Positions 1 through 11,299 of a DNA stretch of 64,000 bases are shown one piece after another (the first letter of the stretch is position 1; each line of letters starts with the position of its first letter). The stretch comes from Symbiodinium microadriaticum (lineage: Eukaryota; Sar; Dinophyceae; Suessiales; Symbiodiniaceae). Under the pieces are notes generated by a model. That model saw only the letters and a list, made by a program, of their open reading frames with translations, ran no database searches and was not told the DNA's origin. The stretch spans positions 106,143-170,142 of the forward strand of contig LSRX01000753.1 in NCBI GenBank assembly GCA_001939145.1. The letters run 5' to 3'. A program made the position numbers and the translations under genes.

Positions 1-516
1 ACCGCGTGGGACTGTGGAAGGCAGAAGGATCATGCCGTAATGTCATGTGCTTGGCCAAAAACCCATGCCTGTGCCTGTGCTGCCCAAGATCTTACTACTC
101 GGTCTTTGCGTGCTTTTGGGTGGAGCCAGCGTCCTTTTTATGTAGTCGCTGGTACGCACCTGCGTGAGTGTGAGTGTGAGTGGGAGGGTGGATGGATGTC
201 TTCGCAAGCCAAGGGTGTCTGCTACGTTGACGCCAGCATCTGACCTGTTCGTGCAGAAGCAGCATGGTGCACCGATAGATACGTGCCGCTTGCAAGGCGC
301 ACAGGGAGCATCAAGCACCGTCCTTTTGGATGTTGCCTGCATTTGCCTGCGTTCCGGGTAGAGTTGTGTTTGGACCGCTTGGATCCCTTTCGAGGCTTCT
401 TTGTGCTCGGTGTCGTGCAGGGCGTGACATCGTGGCTCGTATATGTCAGCCTGTTCACGCGGTGCTTTCCACTCGCGACATGGCCGCAGACGGTATCTGT
501 TCGCTCGAGAATCAAC
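1..516. other. Unassigned stretch
   Basis: Short open frames exist on both strands, but none shows a domain, a sustained coding character or a consistent exon pattern. I see no RNA gene or repeat here. Confidence 0.4.
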
Positions 517-636
517 ATGGCAGAAGATACACAAGACTTTGACACTGCCATGCAAACAGCATTCGGCGATCGGACAGCCGAGCAGCGAGAGAGCGAGGAG
601 AAGGGCTTGAGGCAAATCTCAGCGGGCAACACTTAA
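517..636 (+). CDS. Short coding-like segment, unknown
   Basis: A 39-codon segment opens with ATG at 517 and stops with TAA at 634-636. It is acidic and Gln/Glu-rich (begins MAEDTQDF, later RTAEQRESEEKG) and reads like a helical protein tail rather than random sequence. No family is recognised. It could be the last exon of a gene whose earlier exons lie upstream, a small protein, or chance. Confidence is low because no splice partner was found. Confidence 0.18.
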   Translation: MAEDTQDFDTAMQTAFGDRTAEQRESEEKGLRQISAGNT

Positions 637-639
637 AGC

Positions 640-3360
640 AGCAGTTTCGCAGGGGTGCTTCTGATCACCTGCCGAGTGCTGGGCCCGAGAGGCCCAGGAG
701 GCAAAGGCAGATAGCTAGGGCGAACTGTCACGCGAGGTTCCGGGCACGTCGAGAAGTCCAATAAAACCCTGACGGAAGAACTAGCAACCGTACTGTAGCA
801 TCCTGGCGCCATGCTTCAAATGATGCCTCTTCAATCGAACCACCATGTGCAACACATGCAACACTACATGTGTTGCAGGCAACGCGATTGGTTAACTTGC
901 CTCTCAAAGACAAGTTCAAGGTTCACGGCAGTTAGAGCGGACAAGATGCATCATGCAGTCTCAATGTCACAATGCACACAATGATACGGAATGCCTTTGA
1001 TATCATTCTATTGTGGAACAGGATTGGCCTGGGCTGCGGCAGCTGTGTCTGCAGATTGCTTTCGACCTGGCCGTGTATGCTACTCGGCTGAAGAAGCGGC
1101 GCACAAAGACAAACACAGTTGTTGTGACAATGCGGCACCTCTGACTTAAAGACTTAAGTATCTTAATTAGCAGATCTCAGTGATCTGAGCCTGTAGAATC
1201 TCGGCCGCGTCACCGGTGCAACGCGCCTCCGATCGGTCAGCTTCTCACTATGTGTGAATTGCCTGCGCCTTCTCGTGAAGTGTTCGAGTTTCTGATATGC
1301 AGAGAAACTGCGATGATCAACGAGGTGCCTTTTGTACATTTTCCAGTCTTCTATATTGCACAAGGACGGGCGAACACGCTTTCTACAGTAGCAGTGGTTT
1401 GTCGGTTTCCGGAACCTTCGGAGCTACCTTGGAGATATGCCTAATGTTCCATGCAACATGGCCAGTGTTATTGTGCCTGTTCTGAGCGTGATGTTTGCTC
1501 GGGTCTGCGTTGCACGAGCACTACTACCGGGAGGCGCTGTGCACGGCGAGGATGCATCATCCAGCCTGTCCAGGCATCCCTTTCATTCGCATCCCTCCAG
1601 TTGCCTTATGGGTGCGAGTCTTTTGAGGTGGCGTTCTAACCTCCTGGAAGATGCTGCAGGCCTTCGATTCGCACTTTGCTCATCACTTGCACCTTGCGCC
1701 GGTGCAGGGTACTACAAAGCACACGTTTGCAACTTGCAACACAGTGGCCACCATGAAACAAGAAGCAAGCAAGTACTCACAGCACGTGATGCTGATTTTT
1801 CGTTCGCCTGGCACTCGTAGTTTTGTTTAAAGCTCAATAAATGGTGAACTGAACTGGCTTCATCCGCAGGTGGAGCTGCATTTTGGCTCCCAATGGATGT
1901 GCTGTGCTTCACCGTTCCAATGTGGCTCCGCATGCCGATCGGGCGTCAGACTTAGATGCACGTGCGAATAGTTTTCGCATATGGCATCTTTGCTGCCTGC
2001 CTTCCTGTCTAGATGCCACGTGTTGGCTTGCGAGGTACTTTACCACTTTCTGGTATGCGGCGCTGCTTTCCGTGTTTCGGGGCAGTGAGTTGTCAGTTTC
2101 CTTGGAAAAGAAAGATATGTTTCAGACAACTTCGGCTGGAGCAAATTGTTCTCCAGGCTGAAAGATTTATTGATTCCATTTAGCCTTTCGGCTCTGTCTG
2201 ATTCTCATCTAGAATCAAACTTGCGGGATATGTCCACTTCATCCACGCAGCTCCAAAGTGGAGCTTGCCCCGGCACCTCAAGGTCAAAAGACTTGCAGCT
2301 GAGAGGGCATGTCCAGAGCACAGAAATCGACTTTGCGCTCACAAGCCCTGCTTTTGCAAGGATCTAGCTCTGGGGGCTCTGGGAAGCCTCCTCGTGATGG
2401 CTTCTTGCCTCTCTGCCTGGTGCAGGGGCCACAGCTACCAACGATCAGAACCACTTTTCTCGAGAGAAGTTCTGGCCTTCCTTTCACCAAGGCTTGTGTC
2501 GACGAAGACGATCGACGGAGCAGAGCTCTAGGTGGGACGGAACGTGTGCATTGTCTCCCCTCGCAGTGCGGAACACTGGGGCTCTTGCGTTCGGAGTAGG
2601 GGAATCAAGTTGCTGTGATCCCCCGCGAAGCGCGAGGCAGGTGTGCACGGCGGTTCCACGGCATGCAGCGCATTTTCAATTTCAACCGCATGCTTTCCAC
2701 AGTCCCTCTCAAGCCTCGCTTGCCCCCGCACAGCGGAATTTACTGCCCCCGCACACCGGAATTTACTGCAAAATCGCACTCCCACCACAGTGCCCTTCTC
2801 GTTTTGGCCTTTGTGGTCGATCGCTATAAAGTCCCCGCCCGCCAGCCCAACCTAAGAGCTCCTCGGTGTGGTCTCGACATGCCGCCGTTCTACTGGTTCC
2901 GAATAAGTCTGAATCGTTCTCCAGCCACTGTGCCGTCCGTATTTAGGGATGTGCATTGTCCTCCCACTACGGTCCCGTGCGTTTCCGTGCCAATCGTGCT
3001 GCTGGCGTCTCGGGTGCTCTGGGAATAATTCCGGGGTGTGTAATCATACAGTAGGATCCGATATGCTATTTCACAGTACCGTTGGCATGTCTAATTTGTA
3101 GATAGGTTGGCTGAAAACCGGACACTGCCCATCCATTCATAGGAGTTCGAGTAGGGCGACACAGACGGTGGTTCTCAGAAGTTGATTCTTGTACTGCCTT
3201 GTAATTGTAATCTTGATTTGTGCTGCAAGTAGCCGTAGAATTGCGGGTAGCTATCAGTTCTGAACGTCAACATGATCTCAGAACAACGCCAAAGCGCAAT
3301 TCAATCTGCTACCCTGTAGAGTGCCAATGGCTTCTGAAAGCCCACTTTGCAGGAACTTGC
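640..3360. other. Unassigned intergenic or intronic stretch
   Basis: About 2.7 kb with only short open frames and no recognisable domain. The one item of note is an 11-base match to the dinoflagellate spliced leader at 1879-1889, listed separately. Near 2705-2775 a short phrase (cccgcacan cggaatttactg) occurs twice in tandem. Confidence 0.4.
1879..1889 (+). promoter_or_regulatory. Spliced-leader-like fragment
   Basis: CATTTTGGCTC here exactly matches 11 bases from the 3' part of the known dinoflagellate spliced leader. An ATG follows at 1893 but opens a frame of only about 19 codons. It could be a relict leader left by reinsertion of a processed mRNA, or a chance match; an 11-base match is expected about 0.03 times in this much DNA. 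Confidence 0.22.
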
Positions 3361-3363
3361 TTG

Positions 3364-3366
3364 CTC

Positions 3367-3417
<51 letters not shown>

Positions 3418-3420
3418 GTA
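3364..3420. repeat. Compound microsatellite (CTGT)n(CT)n(TA)n
   Basis: A run of CTGT units passes into about ten CT units and then a TA run. Open frames through it are artefacts of the repeat. Confidence 0.95.
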
Positions 3421-3461
3421 TAAACTCCAACATGCACCAATGTCTACTTGTATGCACACCC

Positions 3462-3465
3462 NNNN
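3462..3465. other. Assembly gap (NNNN)
   Basis: Four N characters lie between the TA/CT repeat and the CA repeat, so the true length of the array here is unknown. Confidence 0.99.
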
Positions 3466-3641
3466 ACACACACACAACACACACACACAACACACACACA
3501 CAACACACACACACACACAACACACACACACACACCACACACACACACAACACACACACACACACAACACACACACACACACACGCCCACACACGCACAC
3601 ACGAACCCACGCACCCAGGCACCCACGCACCTATGCCCGCC

Positions 3642-3673
<32 letters not shown>

Positions 3674-3680
3674 CTGGAAG
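3466..3680. repeat. CA-rich microsatellite passing into GCAC repeat
   Basis: From 3466 to about 3596 the sequence is (CA)n interrupted regularly by AA, giving a higher-order unit of roughly 10-16 bases. From about 3640 to 3675 it becomes (GCAC)n. The long open frames on both strands are the expected Thr-His or Val-Cys products of such repeats and are not genes. Confidence 0.95.
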
Positions 3681-3799
3681 AGACAAGCATGCAAACTCGC
3701 GTGGATGTGAGGCTCGCGGCAGACTCTTCGGACTCGGACAACACGCCGATGCCTGTGCGACAGGTGCTTCACTGACTGAACACAGTTGCACCTGATAGT

Positions 3800-4770
3800 A
3801 TCTGAGCGCATGCATTCTGCTGGAATCAACTGTGCGGTGTTGCCGCGTGGAGGCACCTCTGCAGATGCCGCTGCTTCAGCCAACGTGATGTAAGCAGCTT
3901 GGAGAAAAAGCAACCTGCCGCATTGTTTACTGTACGTCGTTTGTGTCGTGACGAATTAGTGTTTTGCTTTATCGCAGTTCCACACGCATGTCTAGGGCTG
4001 CGAGGGCCTCCAACCAAGTGCTCTATTGTGTAGGAATATCGCTCAGCGTAGGGTGCTGGGCAAGTTCTCGACGTCAACTTATCGGCTGCACCAGGCAGCG
4101 AATTTCACAGTATTTACAAAGCTTTGGGCGTTCACGGATGAGATTTGCCTGTGTTGGGAGGCTCTAGTTTTACTGGTTTTCGTTCGAACGATCTTCACAT
4201 CGGACTAAGCTCGGACCCGAGTCCCTGAAAGCCTATGTATTCCTAAACTCAAGCCCGAAATGCAAAATTAGAATAAAACCATGAAGCCCCAGCCCCTGTA
4301 AGCCTGGAGGACCGAGGAGGCGAGCGACAGGGAAAATGGAGCTAGATACCTAAGGGGCCAAGGAGATCAAGAACCATGACTATCTATCATTTTTTCCAGT
4401 CACACCATCGCTGGCAGCATCATCATCAGAACACTATGTACAGAACGGGCCACATTCTCAGAATCACATGGTCGGAGATGTAATCCATAACAACGTTGGA
4501 CATGGCTAGACGAAGTAAGCCAGGACCAGATTAGGCGAGAAGTCTATTAGGTAGAATGGCAGGCGGCAGGTCGCCATAAACCCCAAAGAAAACTGACCCA
4601 CCGGGCCTGGACTTACATGTAGCAGTCTCATGGGGAAGGCAGGCCTTAAATCTGAATGGTCATCGGGTACGTCGTTGAGTTGAAGAAATACGGAAGCTTG
4701 CCAGTGATGCTCGACGGGACGGACCATGAGTTGACCTCCTAGGTGGCATACGGACTGCCTCAACACTCTA
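3800..4770. other. Unassigned stretch
   Basis: No convincing coding segment or repeat is visible between the microsatellites and the phosphodiesterase-like gene. The 86-codon minus-strand frame at 4506-4766 shows no recognisable motif. Confidence 0.4.
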
Positions 4771-4772
4771 AA

Positions 4773-4832
4773 TGGCTCAAGCCGAACATGCCATGCCTGC
4801 TTTGTGCGAGTGGGTGAGCCGAATGGCTCAAG
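4773..4832 (+). promoter_or_regulatory. Two spliced-leader-like fragments in tandem
   Basis: The 9-mer TGGCTCAAG, the 3' end of the dinoflagellate spliced leader, occurs at 4773-4781 and again at 4824-4832, 51 bases apart. The second copy is preceded by AGCC with three bases between, which matches the leader apart from a short deletion. The next ATG at 4857 starts the phosphodiesterase-like frame. Recycled dinoflagellate mRNAs are known to leave relict leaders upstream of genes; tandem relicts would imply more than one round. Short matches make this tentative. Confidence 0.35.
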
Positions 4833-4856
4833 TTTCTGACGCTCTTACAATCTGCC

Positions 4857-5798
4857 ATGGATCCCACTCCTGTGTCTTACTCTCTCTGGCTGATGCCTGA
4901 CCCTGGTGAGGTTCAGGAAAGGCTGGACAACTTGGTGGAGCGGATGGCACGGGAGTTGAATGCTCCAAGATTTGACTTTCATGTGACCCTTTTTGGCAGC
5001 ATCAAGTCTGCAAACCTTCCGGATCCTTGGGCAGAGAGATCAAGGGTGGAATCTGGTGTAGCTTTCTACGCATGTTGAGGAGTGCTGAATGCCGCATCTA
5101 TTCGGCTTGGTCGGAATTCAGTGCTTCCCGTACAATTCGAAGACCACGGGTTCTGTATGTCTTGCTGTTCAGGTGTGATCCCGTCCTTCCGACGTGAGCG
5201 TTGCGGGGTAGTTCTTAGTGAAGGTGCCTCCCCCCCCCCCCGTGTCTTGTTCGGAGACACTGAGTGCATCTTGAAACTTTGGAGCACTGTGATGACAATC
5301 TACGTGCTTGCTACTATGCTACTACGATGCATGCCTGGTCGAGGCTTAGACAATCCACTGTCGCGACACCTCTATAGTGAGCCATAACCACGGAACGACG
5401 TATTTATAAACCTGCCAAGGAGTTGAAGTCCTCACTCGAAATGCTGGCTGGTGGGCTGCAGCCTTTCGATGTGTCTTTCGGGGAAAACAGCCTTGCGGTG
5501 TATGATACCTGGAACCAAAGCGTGCTGCTGCGACTCGGCCCGTTTGCAGAACAGTTTATAGCTGCACTGCTTCATGCTTTGCGACTTCAATCCCAGTTCT
5601 GTTTGTGTGGTAAAATGGGCGGTGGGAAATCAGACCGCGCCTTTGGGCATGAACTGGACATGCCTGAACATGAACAGGCTGGCAGAAGAGACAGCTGAGC
5701 TGAAAGCCGCCAACTTGGCGGCCCAGCGAGTCTTTGCCGACCCAGCGGCTAAGGCTGGTGGAGCTCAGTCCAAAACATGCTTACATGAGAAGACCTGA
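4857..5798 (+). CDS. 2H (cyclic) phosphodiesterase-like protein, multi-exon, possibly incomplete
   Basis: The frame from ATG 4857 reads YSLWLMPDPGE, then a helix (LDNLVERMARELN), then FHVTLFGSI. This is the N-terminal half of the cyclic phosphodiesterase/2H family, in which each half carries an HxT catalytic motif; His-Val-Thr is the first. After an intron, coding resumes near 5423 with LEMLAGGLQPFDVSFG and VYDTWNQSVLLRL, matching the family's central strand region. A further helical segment (LAEETAELKAANLAAQRVF) runs at about 5667-5780. The second HxT (usually within PHLSLxY) was not found downstream, so the gene is truncated, continues in an unseen exon, or has lost that half. Family members hydrolyse cyclic phosphate on nucleotides or RNA ends. 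Splice sites were not resolved. Confidence 0.6.
5228..5242. repeat. Poly-C tract inside probable intron
   Basis: A run of about twelve C bases lies between the first two coding segments of the phosphodiesterase-like gene. Confidence 0.9.
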
Positions 5799-5799
5799 C

Positions 5800-6600
5800 A
5801 CAGAAGTGAGATTCGAAGGTTGTACCGTATAACACGGCTCTAGTTTGGTAGGAAGATTCTCAAGGTATGGTTTAGGCTGTAAAGCTGTAAGCACTCAAAC
5901 AAGATAAGGTTTTGGTTGTATGTCGCATTACGCCGCATTAGTTCCGTGCGTCGATGAACCGCATTAACCGGAAGACCAACATGAAAGAAGCCGGTATTCG
6001 GATCAATGTCGCGATTTTACACGGTCATCATTATGGCACGGAGTGCAGTGGTGGTCGAAATGAGAGAGGGAGAATGCCTGACGGCCTGCTTGGAGACCAT
6101 TCTTGCTGATCAGTCTCAGTGGGCTTGTGTCTAACCAGCATGCGGACGCCGAGAGAGGGCAAAGTCGCTGGATCAGCAGGCTGTGTATGCCACAGATCGC
6201 AGCAAACCGATGGACTGATCAAGAATTGCTTAGTTGTCGGTATTTTCCGTCGGCCAGTCCACGTCGAGCCAAGCCTCTTGGGCCGCGACCGGCGATTAGA
6301 CAACAGTCTGTAGAGCTGTTACATGTACTACATCCGCGGCAGCATTGCGAGTTTGGCAATCGTGAATCTGGGCCCAACTCAACTAGCCTCCAGGTCAAAA
6401 GTTGATAGGCTCAAGTTTGCAGCGCCAACCTCGCCCAAAATCCTCTGTGGCTTTGGTTTCTCTAGGTGCGCATTGGACACTAAAGATGTATGCGCGGGAA
6501 GCGATTTAGGTTCGTTTCGCCAAGGGTGTAGAGCTTATCTGTAGTTGCAGGGTCTCGTCACCAGCTTTGCGGGTCTTCTGTCCCAAGAAGCATCAAACTC
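5800..6600. other. Unassigned stretch
   Basis: No domain, RNA gene or repeat is visible. I looked here for the missing second HxT segment of the phosphodiesterase and did not find it. Confidence 0.4.
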
Positions 6601-6609
6601 AGACTAATA

Positions 6610-6790
6610 CCTATTAATTAATTACTTACTACCTGCGACATACGACCTGCTACCTGTGCAAACTACAAAACTACAATAGCTAAGGGAAACTAATACTAAA
6701 ACTGCTTCTGCTACTATTGATTACTACCACGACCTGCTACCTTCTACCTACGACCTACTACTACCTAGTTACTACTACTGCTACAATTTT
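6610..6790. repeat. Degenerate CTA/CTAC-rich sequence
   Basis: Imperfect CTAC, CTACGAC and CTACT phrases recur, apparently a decayed outlier of the larger trinucleotide array that begins at 7059. Confidence 0.7.
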
Positions 6791-7058
6791 CGGGGCCCTC
6801 TGCGAAAATCACTGGTACTGATTCAGATGTGAGCTGTCATGTCAAACAATTGCGTTGACGTAGTGGAGTGAATATCTCTCGAGAAATGTGGTGATCGCTC
6901 TGATGTCGGGTTTTTCTTCGGGGTCTGAGGCTTACTCTGAGAATTACTGGGGGGGGGGGGTTTGGGCGTGGTTGTTAAATCGTAATGTTTTGTTTTGGAG
7001 GCAGTGAGCCTCGGTCCCTGACTCTCCGTCGACGGTTAAGACCTCGCAGTGCTGTCAA

Positions 7059-7136
7059 CTACTACTGCTGCTGCTGCTGCTGCTGCTACTACTACTACTA
7101 CTACTACTACTCCTGCTGCTGCTGCTGCTGCTGCTG

Positions 7137-7187
<51 letters not shown>

Positions 7188-7284
7188 CTACTCCTACTCC
7201 TACTCCTACTCCTACTCCTACTGCTACTGCTACTGCTACTGCTACTGCTCCTGCTGCTCCTGCTGCTGGCTACTGCTCCTGCTG

Positions 7285-7339
<55 letters not shown>

Positions 7340-7363
7340 TGCTACTACTAGTACTACTACTAG

Positions 7364-7410
<47 letters not shown>

Positions 7411-7633
7411 TTACTACTACTGGTACTGGTACTGGTACTAGTGCTACTGCTGCTGCTACTACTCCTCCTCCTGCTGCTGCTACTACTACTACTACTACTA
7501 CTACTACTGCTACTACTACTACTACTACTACTACTACCACTACTACCACTACTGCTACTGCTACTGCTACTACTACTACTACTACTACCACCACTTCTTC
7601 TGCTACTACTGTTACTATTACTGCTACTTACTA
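7059..7633. repeat. Long compound trinucleotide microsatellite (CTA)n/(CTG)n
   Basis: About 575 bases are almost entirely CTA and CTG triplets in alternating blocks, with some CTC, GTA and TCCTAC blocks. The very long open frames on both strands translate to runs of single or alternating residues (Tyr/Cys, Leu, Val/Ala, Ser) and are repeat artefacts. The CTG blocks could form slipped hairpins. An isolated G tract lies just upstream at about 6949-6960. Confidence 0.97.
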
Positions 7634-7857
7634 CTGTGCCGGGAATCTTGAACCTTTATTTGTTCCGGTCATCTTGGTAATCTTGCAATCTTGTCAGCTA
7701 GGTCATCTTGTTCGGCGGACCAAGATGACATGGTCATTTTGAACCCCCCCGCCCTTCAAGTGGAGCAAGTGGGGTAAGATGACCAGGATTGCTGGTCATA
7801 ATTCCCGGCACACTGCCCACTACTACCGCTATTTCCACTCTATTTATACTTAATCTA

Positions 7858-7962
7858 CGACGACGACGACGATTATTGCCACTAGTACTACTGCTGCTGT
7901 TGTAATTTCTTCTTCTACTACTACTACCACCACCACCGCCACCAACACCACCACCACCGGTA
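7858..7962. repeat. Second trinucleotide repeat patch (ACG/CTA/CAC)
   Basis: Short ACG, CTA/CTG, TTC and CCA/CAC runs follow a 220-base spacer after the main array. Arrays of this kind tend to seed neighbouring ones. Confidence 0.85.
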
Positions 7963-8389
7963 CCCGACCTCGTGGTACGCGGGAGCACATTATTCAGGCC
8001 GCCAAGAAATGGTTGGGGGCCCACTGCATACTGTGCAAGACTCAAGAATTCATAGCACAGCTTTAATCAATTTTATACAACCCCGCGTGTTATGGACATG
8101 CACACACAAAGTGGTGCCAAACGGACCCAGCTCTAGAGAGGTGAGAGTTAGGACTTTGCGCGCAGGAAGCTGCGTTCGCAGCACCCAGCAAGACGCCACA
8201 TGGATCTTTGCTTTATGGTCCGCATGGCATGGAGGAGCCGCGGGTACATGAAGCGTTTGAATCACGAGGCAGCAGCGCAAGTACAGAAGCCTGGCAGCAT
8301 GATGTTGGAATACAGTTACAGTTGCGATCGTGGAAAACCCTCTGCATCCAGTTCGTCACGGCTCAGAGGGAGTGAGGAGTGATTGGCAG

Positions 8390-8774
8390 GGATCAGGAAG
8401 TTCTACCGGCTTGTTCATGGGAGCGACCCGGTTATCCATGCCTATGTCCCTTATGAAACCCTTGCCCGAAGGCCCGGCACTGTGGCTTTCGTAGAGGTGT
8501 CGCGTGCTGGCCCAACCATGCCCAACCTCGACAATGAGACAGGTACTGTAGGAGTTTTCGAGCTTTCAGTATCTTTCAGTCCTCTCCTGGGTCTCACACC
8601 TGTTTACGTCCGTGCATGGAATCGAATCCCTCGCAGGAGCGACAGGCTGCAGAGAAGTGGGTCCGGCAAGAAGCTGGGTGGATTCTGACACCATGGAGTT
8701 TCAAAGCCAGTCGCATAGTTCTCTACGTGTCGTGGCTGAATGGTCTGTCGAAAGTCACCCTTTGCAGGATGTAG
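8390..8774 (+). CDS. Coding exons, possibly class 3 lipase-like
   Basis: A clean exon runs from an AG|G acceptor at 8389 to a GT donor at 8543. It reads KFYRLVHGSDPVIHAYVPYE and then RPGTVAFVEVSRAGP. The phrase around the Asp resembles the part of class 3 lipases that carries the catalytic Asp (RVVxxxDxVP), but the Ser-containing GxSxG region was not found, so the assignment is weak. A second coding-like segment from about 8637 to a TAG at 8772-8774 begins ERQAAEKWVRQEAGW and ends in a hydrophobic stretch. Its phase does not fit directly after the first exon, so an exon lies between them or it belongs elsewhere. Confidence 0.3.
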
Positions 8775-9109
8775 GGTCTTTGAGTCGAATAATGGTCCCT
8801 GACAGGAGACAGAGACCCCGAAGGAGAGACGGTGGGAAGGTGTGCCAACCTGGAAGAAAGTGGCAGAATTTCCTTTCAAATCGATTTGACCAGCAGCCGT
8901 TCGTGCGCAAAACTGACGCTGGCTGAGTTTAGATCACCTCACCTTGGCCCTTACAACAGCGAGCTGTGCCCAGCCCTGTTCTGAACCCATCCAAACCCCC
9001 ACATGGATCCACATGGCCAGACTCGGAGGAGCACTTGTCTACGTTGTGCCGAAGCATGCAGGATGGGGCTCAAAAATCCGCGTAGCCTCCCAGGCTCCCG
9101 TAGGGAGCC

Positions 9110-11295
9110 ATGGGCGGTGGAAAGGCAAAGGGCGGAAAGAAAGGCGGCACCGTGACTGCATTGAGAGGTGGTGTTAAAGCCCTGAGAACAGGTCGATGAA
9201 GTGGCATTTGCACGATCACGGAGTTCAGGTCGTGAATTTGAATGAAGAACTTAGGAGGGGGAGATGGCATTGGACAGCCGCTGCCACCATGGATGCGCAA
9301 AGGCGGCAAGAAAGGCGGAGGCAGGCGGCAAGCGGTCTGGAGACACGCGTAGAAGTTTTCGTTTTTCATCAAATTATGAGCCAAGAGCCCGGTTCGATTG
9401 ACAGTTGCAGCAGAGAAATGCGTCGGATATGTTGGGTTCACAAGAGGTATCTAAATTAGGGTCGGTATTCTTAGTACAAAAGGTTTGAGGGATCCGAAAT
9501 GGGACCCTAAGTTGGAGCCACCCATGTATTCTTGAGTGCACAGCAAAAGAGACATGGTAGTGATCGCCAAACTTGCACAAGCATGGCACAGCTCAAGAGA
9601 GGCAAGCAAGAACCATCCTTGCAAAGCGTAGCCAGGCGGAGGCAAAGCTGGCAAAGGAGGTGGAGGAGGGAAAGCGTTTGGAGGGGGAATGGGTGGCATG
9701 GGACCTTTTGGTATGAATGGAATGGGCATGGGCAACATGTTTGGCATGGGCATGAATGGACTCACGGCTGCAGGGTTCAGTTTGTCCGTGTTGGTTCTTG
9801 ACCCCTCTTCCTCGCATGTTGCTTGCAGCACGGCGCGGCAGGCTGTGCCAGTGAACTTTCGTCTTGTCAAGTCTGCGAATGTTGACACATTTGGCATCCC
9901 AGGAATGTCGCCCTTCGGCATGTGGCTGGGCGGCATTGTCTTGAGAAGTGCTATCCCCAAGCATGCTATCACACGTGTGTGCGCGCGCTAAATGTCTCGA
10001 AGAGTCAGGATGCCATTTCAGATGCCAATGCAACAGATGCCGATGCCTCTACCACAGGGTTGCTTGGCGGGGTAATCATAGGCCCTGCGCGGTCCTTGCA
10101 CTGCAAAGTACTGCAAAGCCTATAGTATTAACAGGCGCAAGATCATTGCATCCGAATCTGTCGGAGCTTCCTGCCCGGGTGTCGCTGTACCAGTGGTTGC
10201 ATCGAGAAAGCGCTTCGTCGAGTCGTGCTAGGATTTTTCAACTGGTAAGGCCTTACGTCTGGAGAGCAACAGGACAAAATGAAATACCAGAAGCACAGAG
10301 TAGGGCAGCGGCAGCTTGTGCACATGCGCATCTGAGGACCAATGATGATGATGCCAAACCCGGCCATGCAACAAATGCCGCAGATGTCGATGATGCCGCA
10401 GCAGGTGCCAAAAGCGCGGCTTGAAAGTTCGAAGTTAGTCCACTGCACTTCTTGTCAACGCCGAGTCTACGATAATTACTGCTGAACAGGCTGGGATGCC
10501 CTTCGGGCAGATGCCAGGCCAGCAGCCGCTAGGAGCCGCGCAGCTTGCCCGAAATCTTGCTGTTTGCACCAGCACGGGAGCGCCTTCCGCACAAAACTTG
10601 GCATTCTGTTTCACCCCAGGCCCTTACCTGACGGTGGAGCGCCGGAAGCACCGCAGAAGAGGCCAGGCGCAGGAATATGCAGGGCAGGCAATCTAGTTTC
10701 GTTTGCCGTTGCCGAGAAGATGTGTCTACTCAGGGTAGCCCGGCAGCATCAACTTGGAAAACGATGTATGCGACCCTGGCAGGATAATCATACGACGGAA
10801 CAGCACCAGAAAAGAGGCTTCTGCGTCACCGGAGTTGGCTTCTAGAGACGAACCGCTCGGAGCCGCCATGCCAGCAACCTGGCAGCAGCTCGCTTTTGGC
10901 CATGCGAACCTCATTCCAGGGCCGATAAAGGCTAGATTTAGATACAGGCTGCAGAGACTGAGACTGCAGGTGGTGGAGCCACGGGGAGACAGGGAGCCGC
11001 CAGCGCTTCCGCCCCCCCTGGCAGACGGAACGCGCCAGGTACTGGTCATGATCCCCAGGCGTCACGGCGTGCGACATCTCGCCCCCTGTGCGTCTACTTT
11101 GAGCATCTTGTCAATCCAGGCCTACGACTGCATCCTCAGACGGCTTCGGGCTGGACGACGAATCAGCCCTGCGTTCAGATGAGCTTCTGAAACTAGAACT
11201 ATATACCTAACAGCGCCAACACAGAAGGTCAAGATTCCCGAGTTCGGCGTTACGATCGACCTGCCCGACTGGTACAGAGAGGCTACGACACGTTG
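9110..11295 (+). CDS. Low-complexity Gly/Lys then Met/Pro/Gln-rich protein, multi-exon
   Basis: ATG at 9110 opens MGGGKAKGGKKGG. Compositionally linked exons follow on the same strand: KGGKKGGG near 9300; a Gly/Met/Phe-rich exon after an AG|G at 9635 (GGMGPFGMNGMGMGNMFG); FGIPGMSPFGM near 9890; MPMQQMPMPLPQ near 10020; PNPAMQQMPQMSMM near 10345; AGMPFGQMPGQQPL near 10492; and GAPEAPQKRPG near 10640. A more ordered segment, KVKIPEFGVTIDLPDWYRE, lies at about 11225-11293 and may be the next exon. Gly- and Met/Gln-rich regions of this kind occur in eukaryotic RNA-binding proteins, but no RNA-binding domain was seen. The shared composition of separate short exons across 1.5 kb argues strongly that this is one gene. 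Confidence 0.55.
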
Positions 11296-11299
11296 AGTC

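Noticed and set aside
3278-3913. 211-codon minus frame rich in Cys and Val
   Set aside because: It is the translation of the CA microsatellite and crosses the N gap.
6985-7680. 231-codon plus frame and 179-codon minus frame through the trinucleotide array
   Set aside because: They translate to long runs of one or two residues that exactly mirror the repeat unit. No unique protein sequence is present.
8600-8640. Possible tRNA fragment (GAATCGAATCCC)
   Set aside because: It resembles a T-loop phrase but no acceptor stem, D-arm or anticodon arm can be folded around it.
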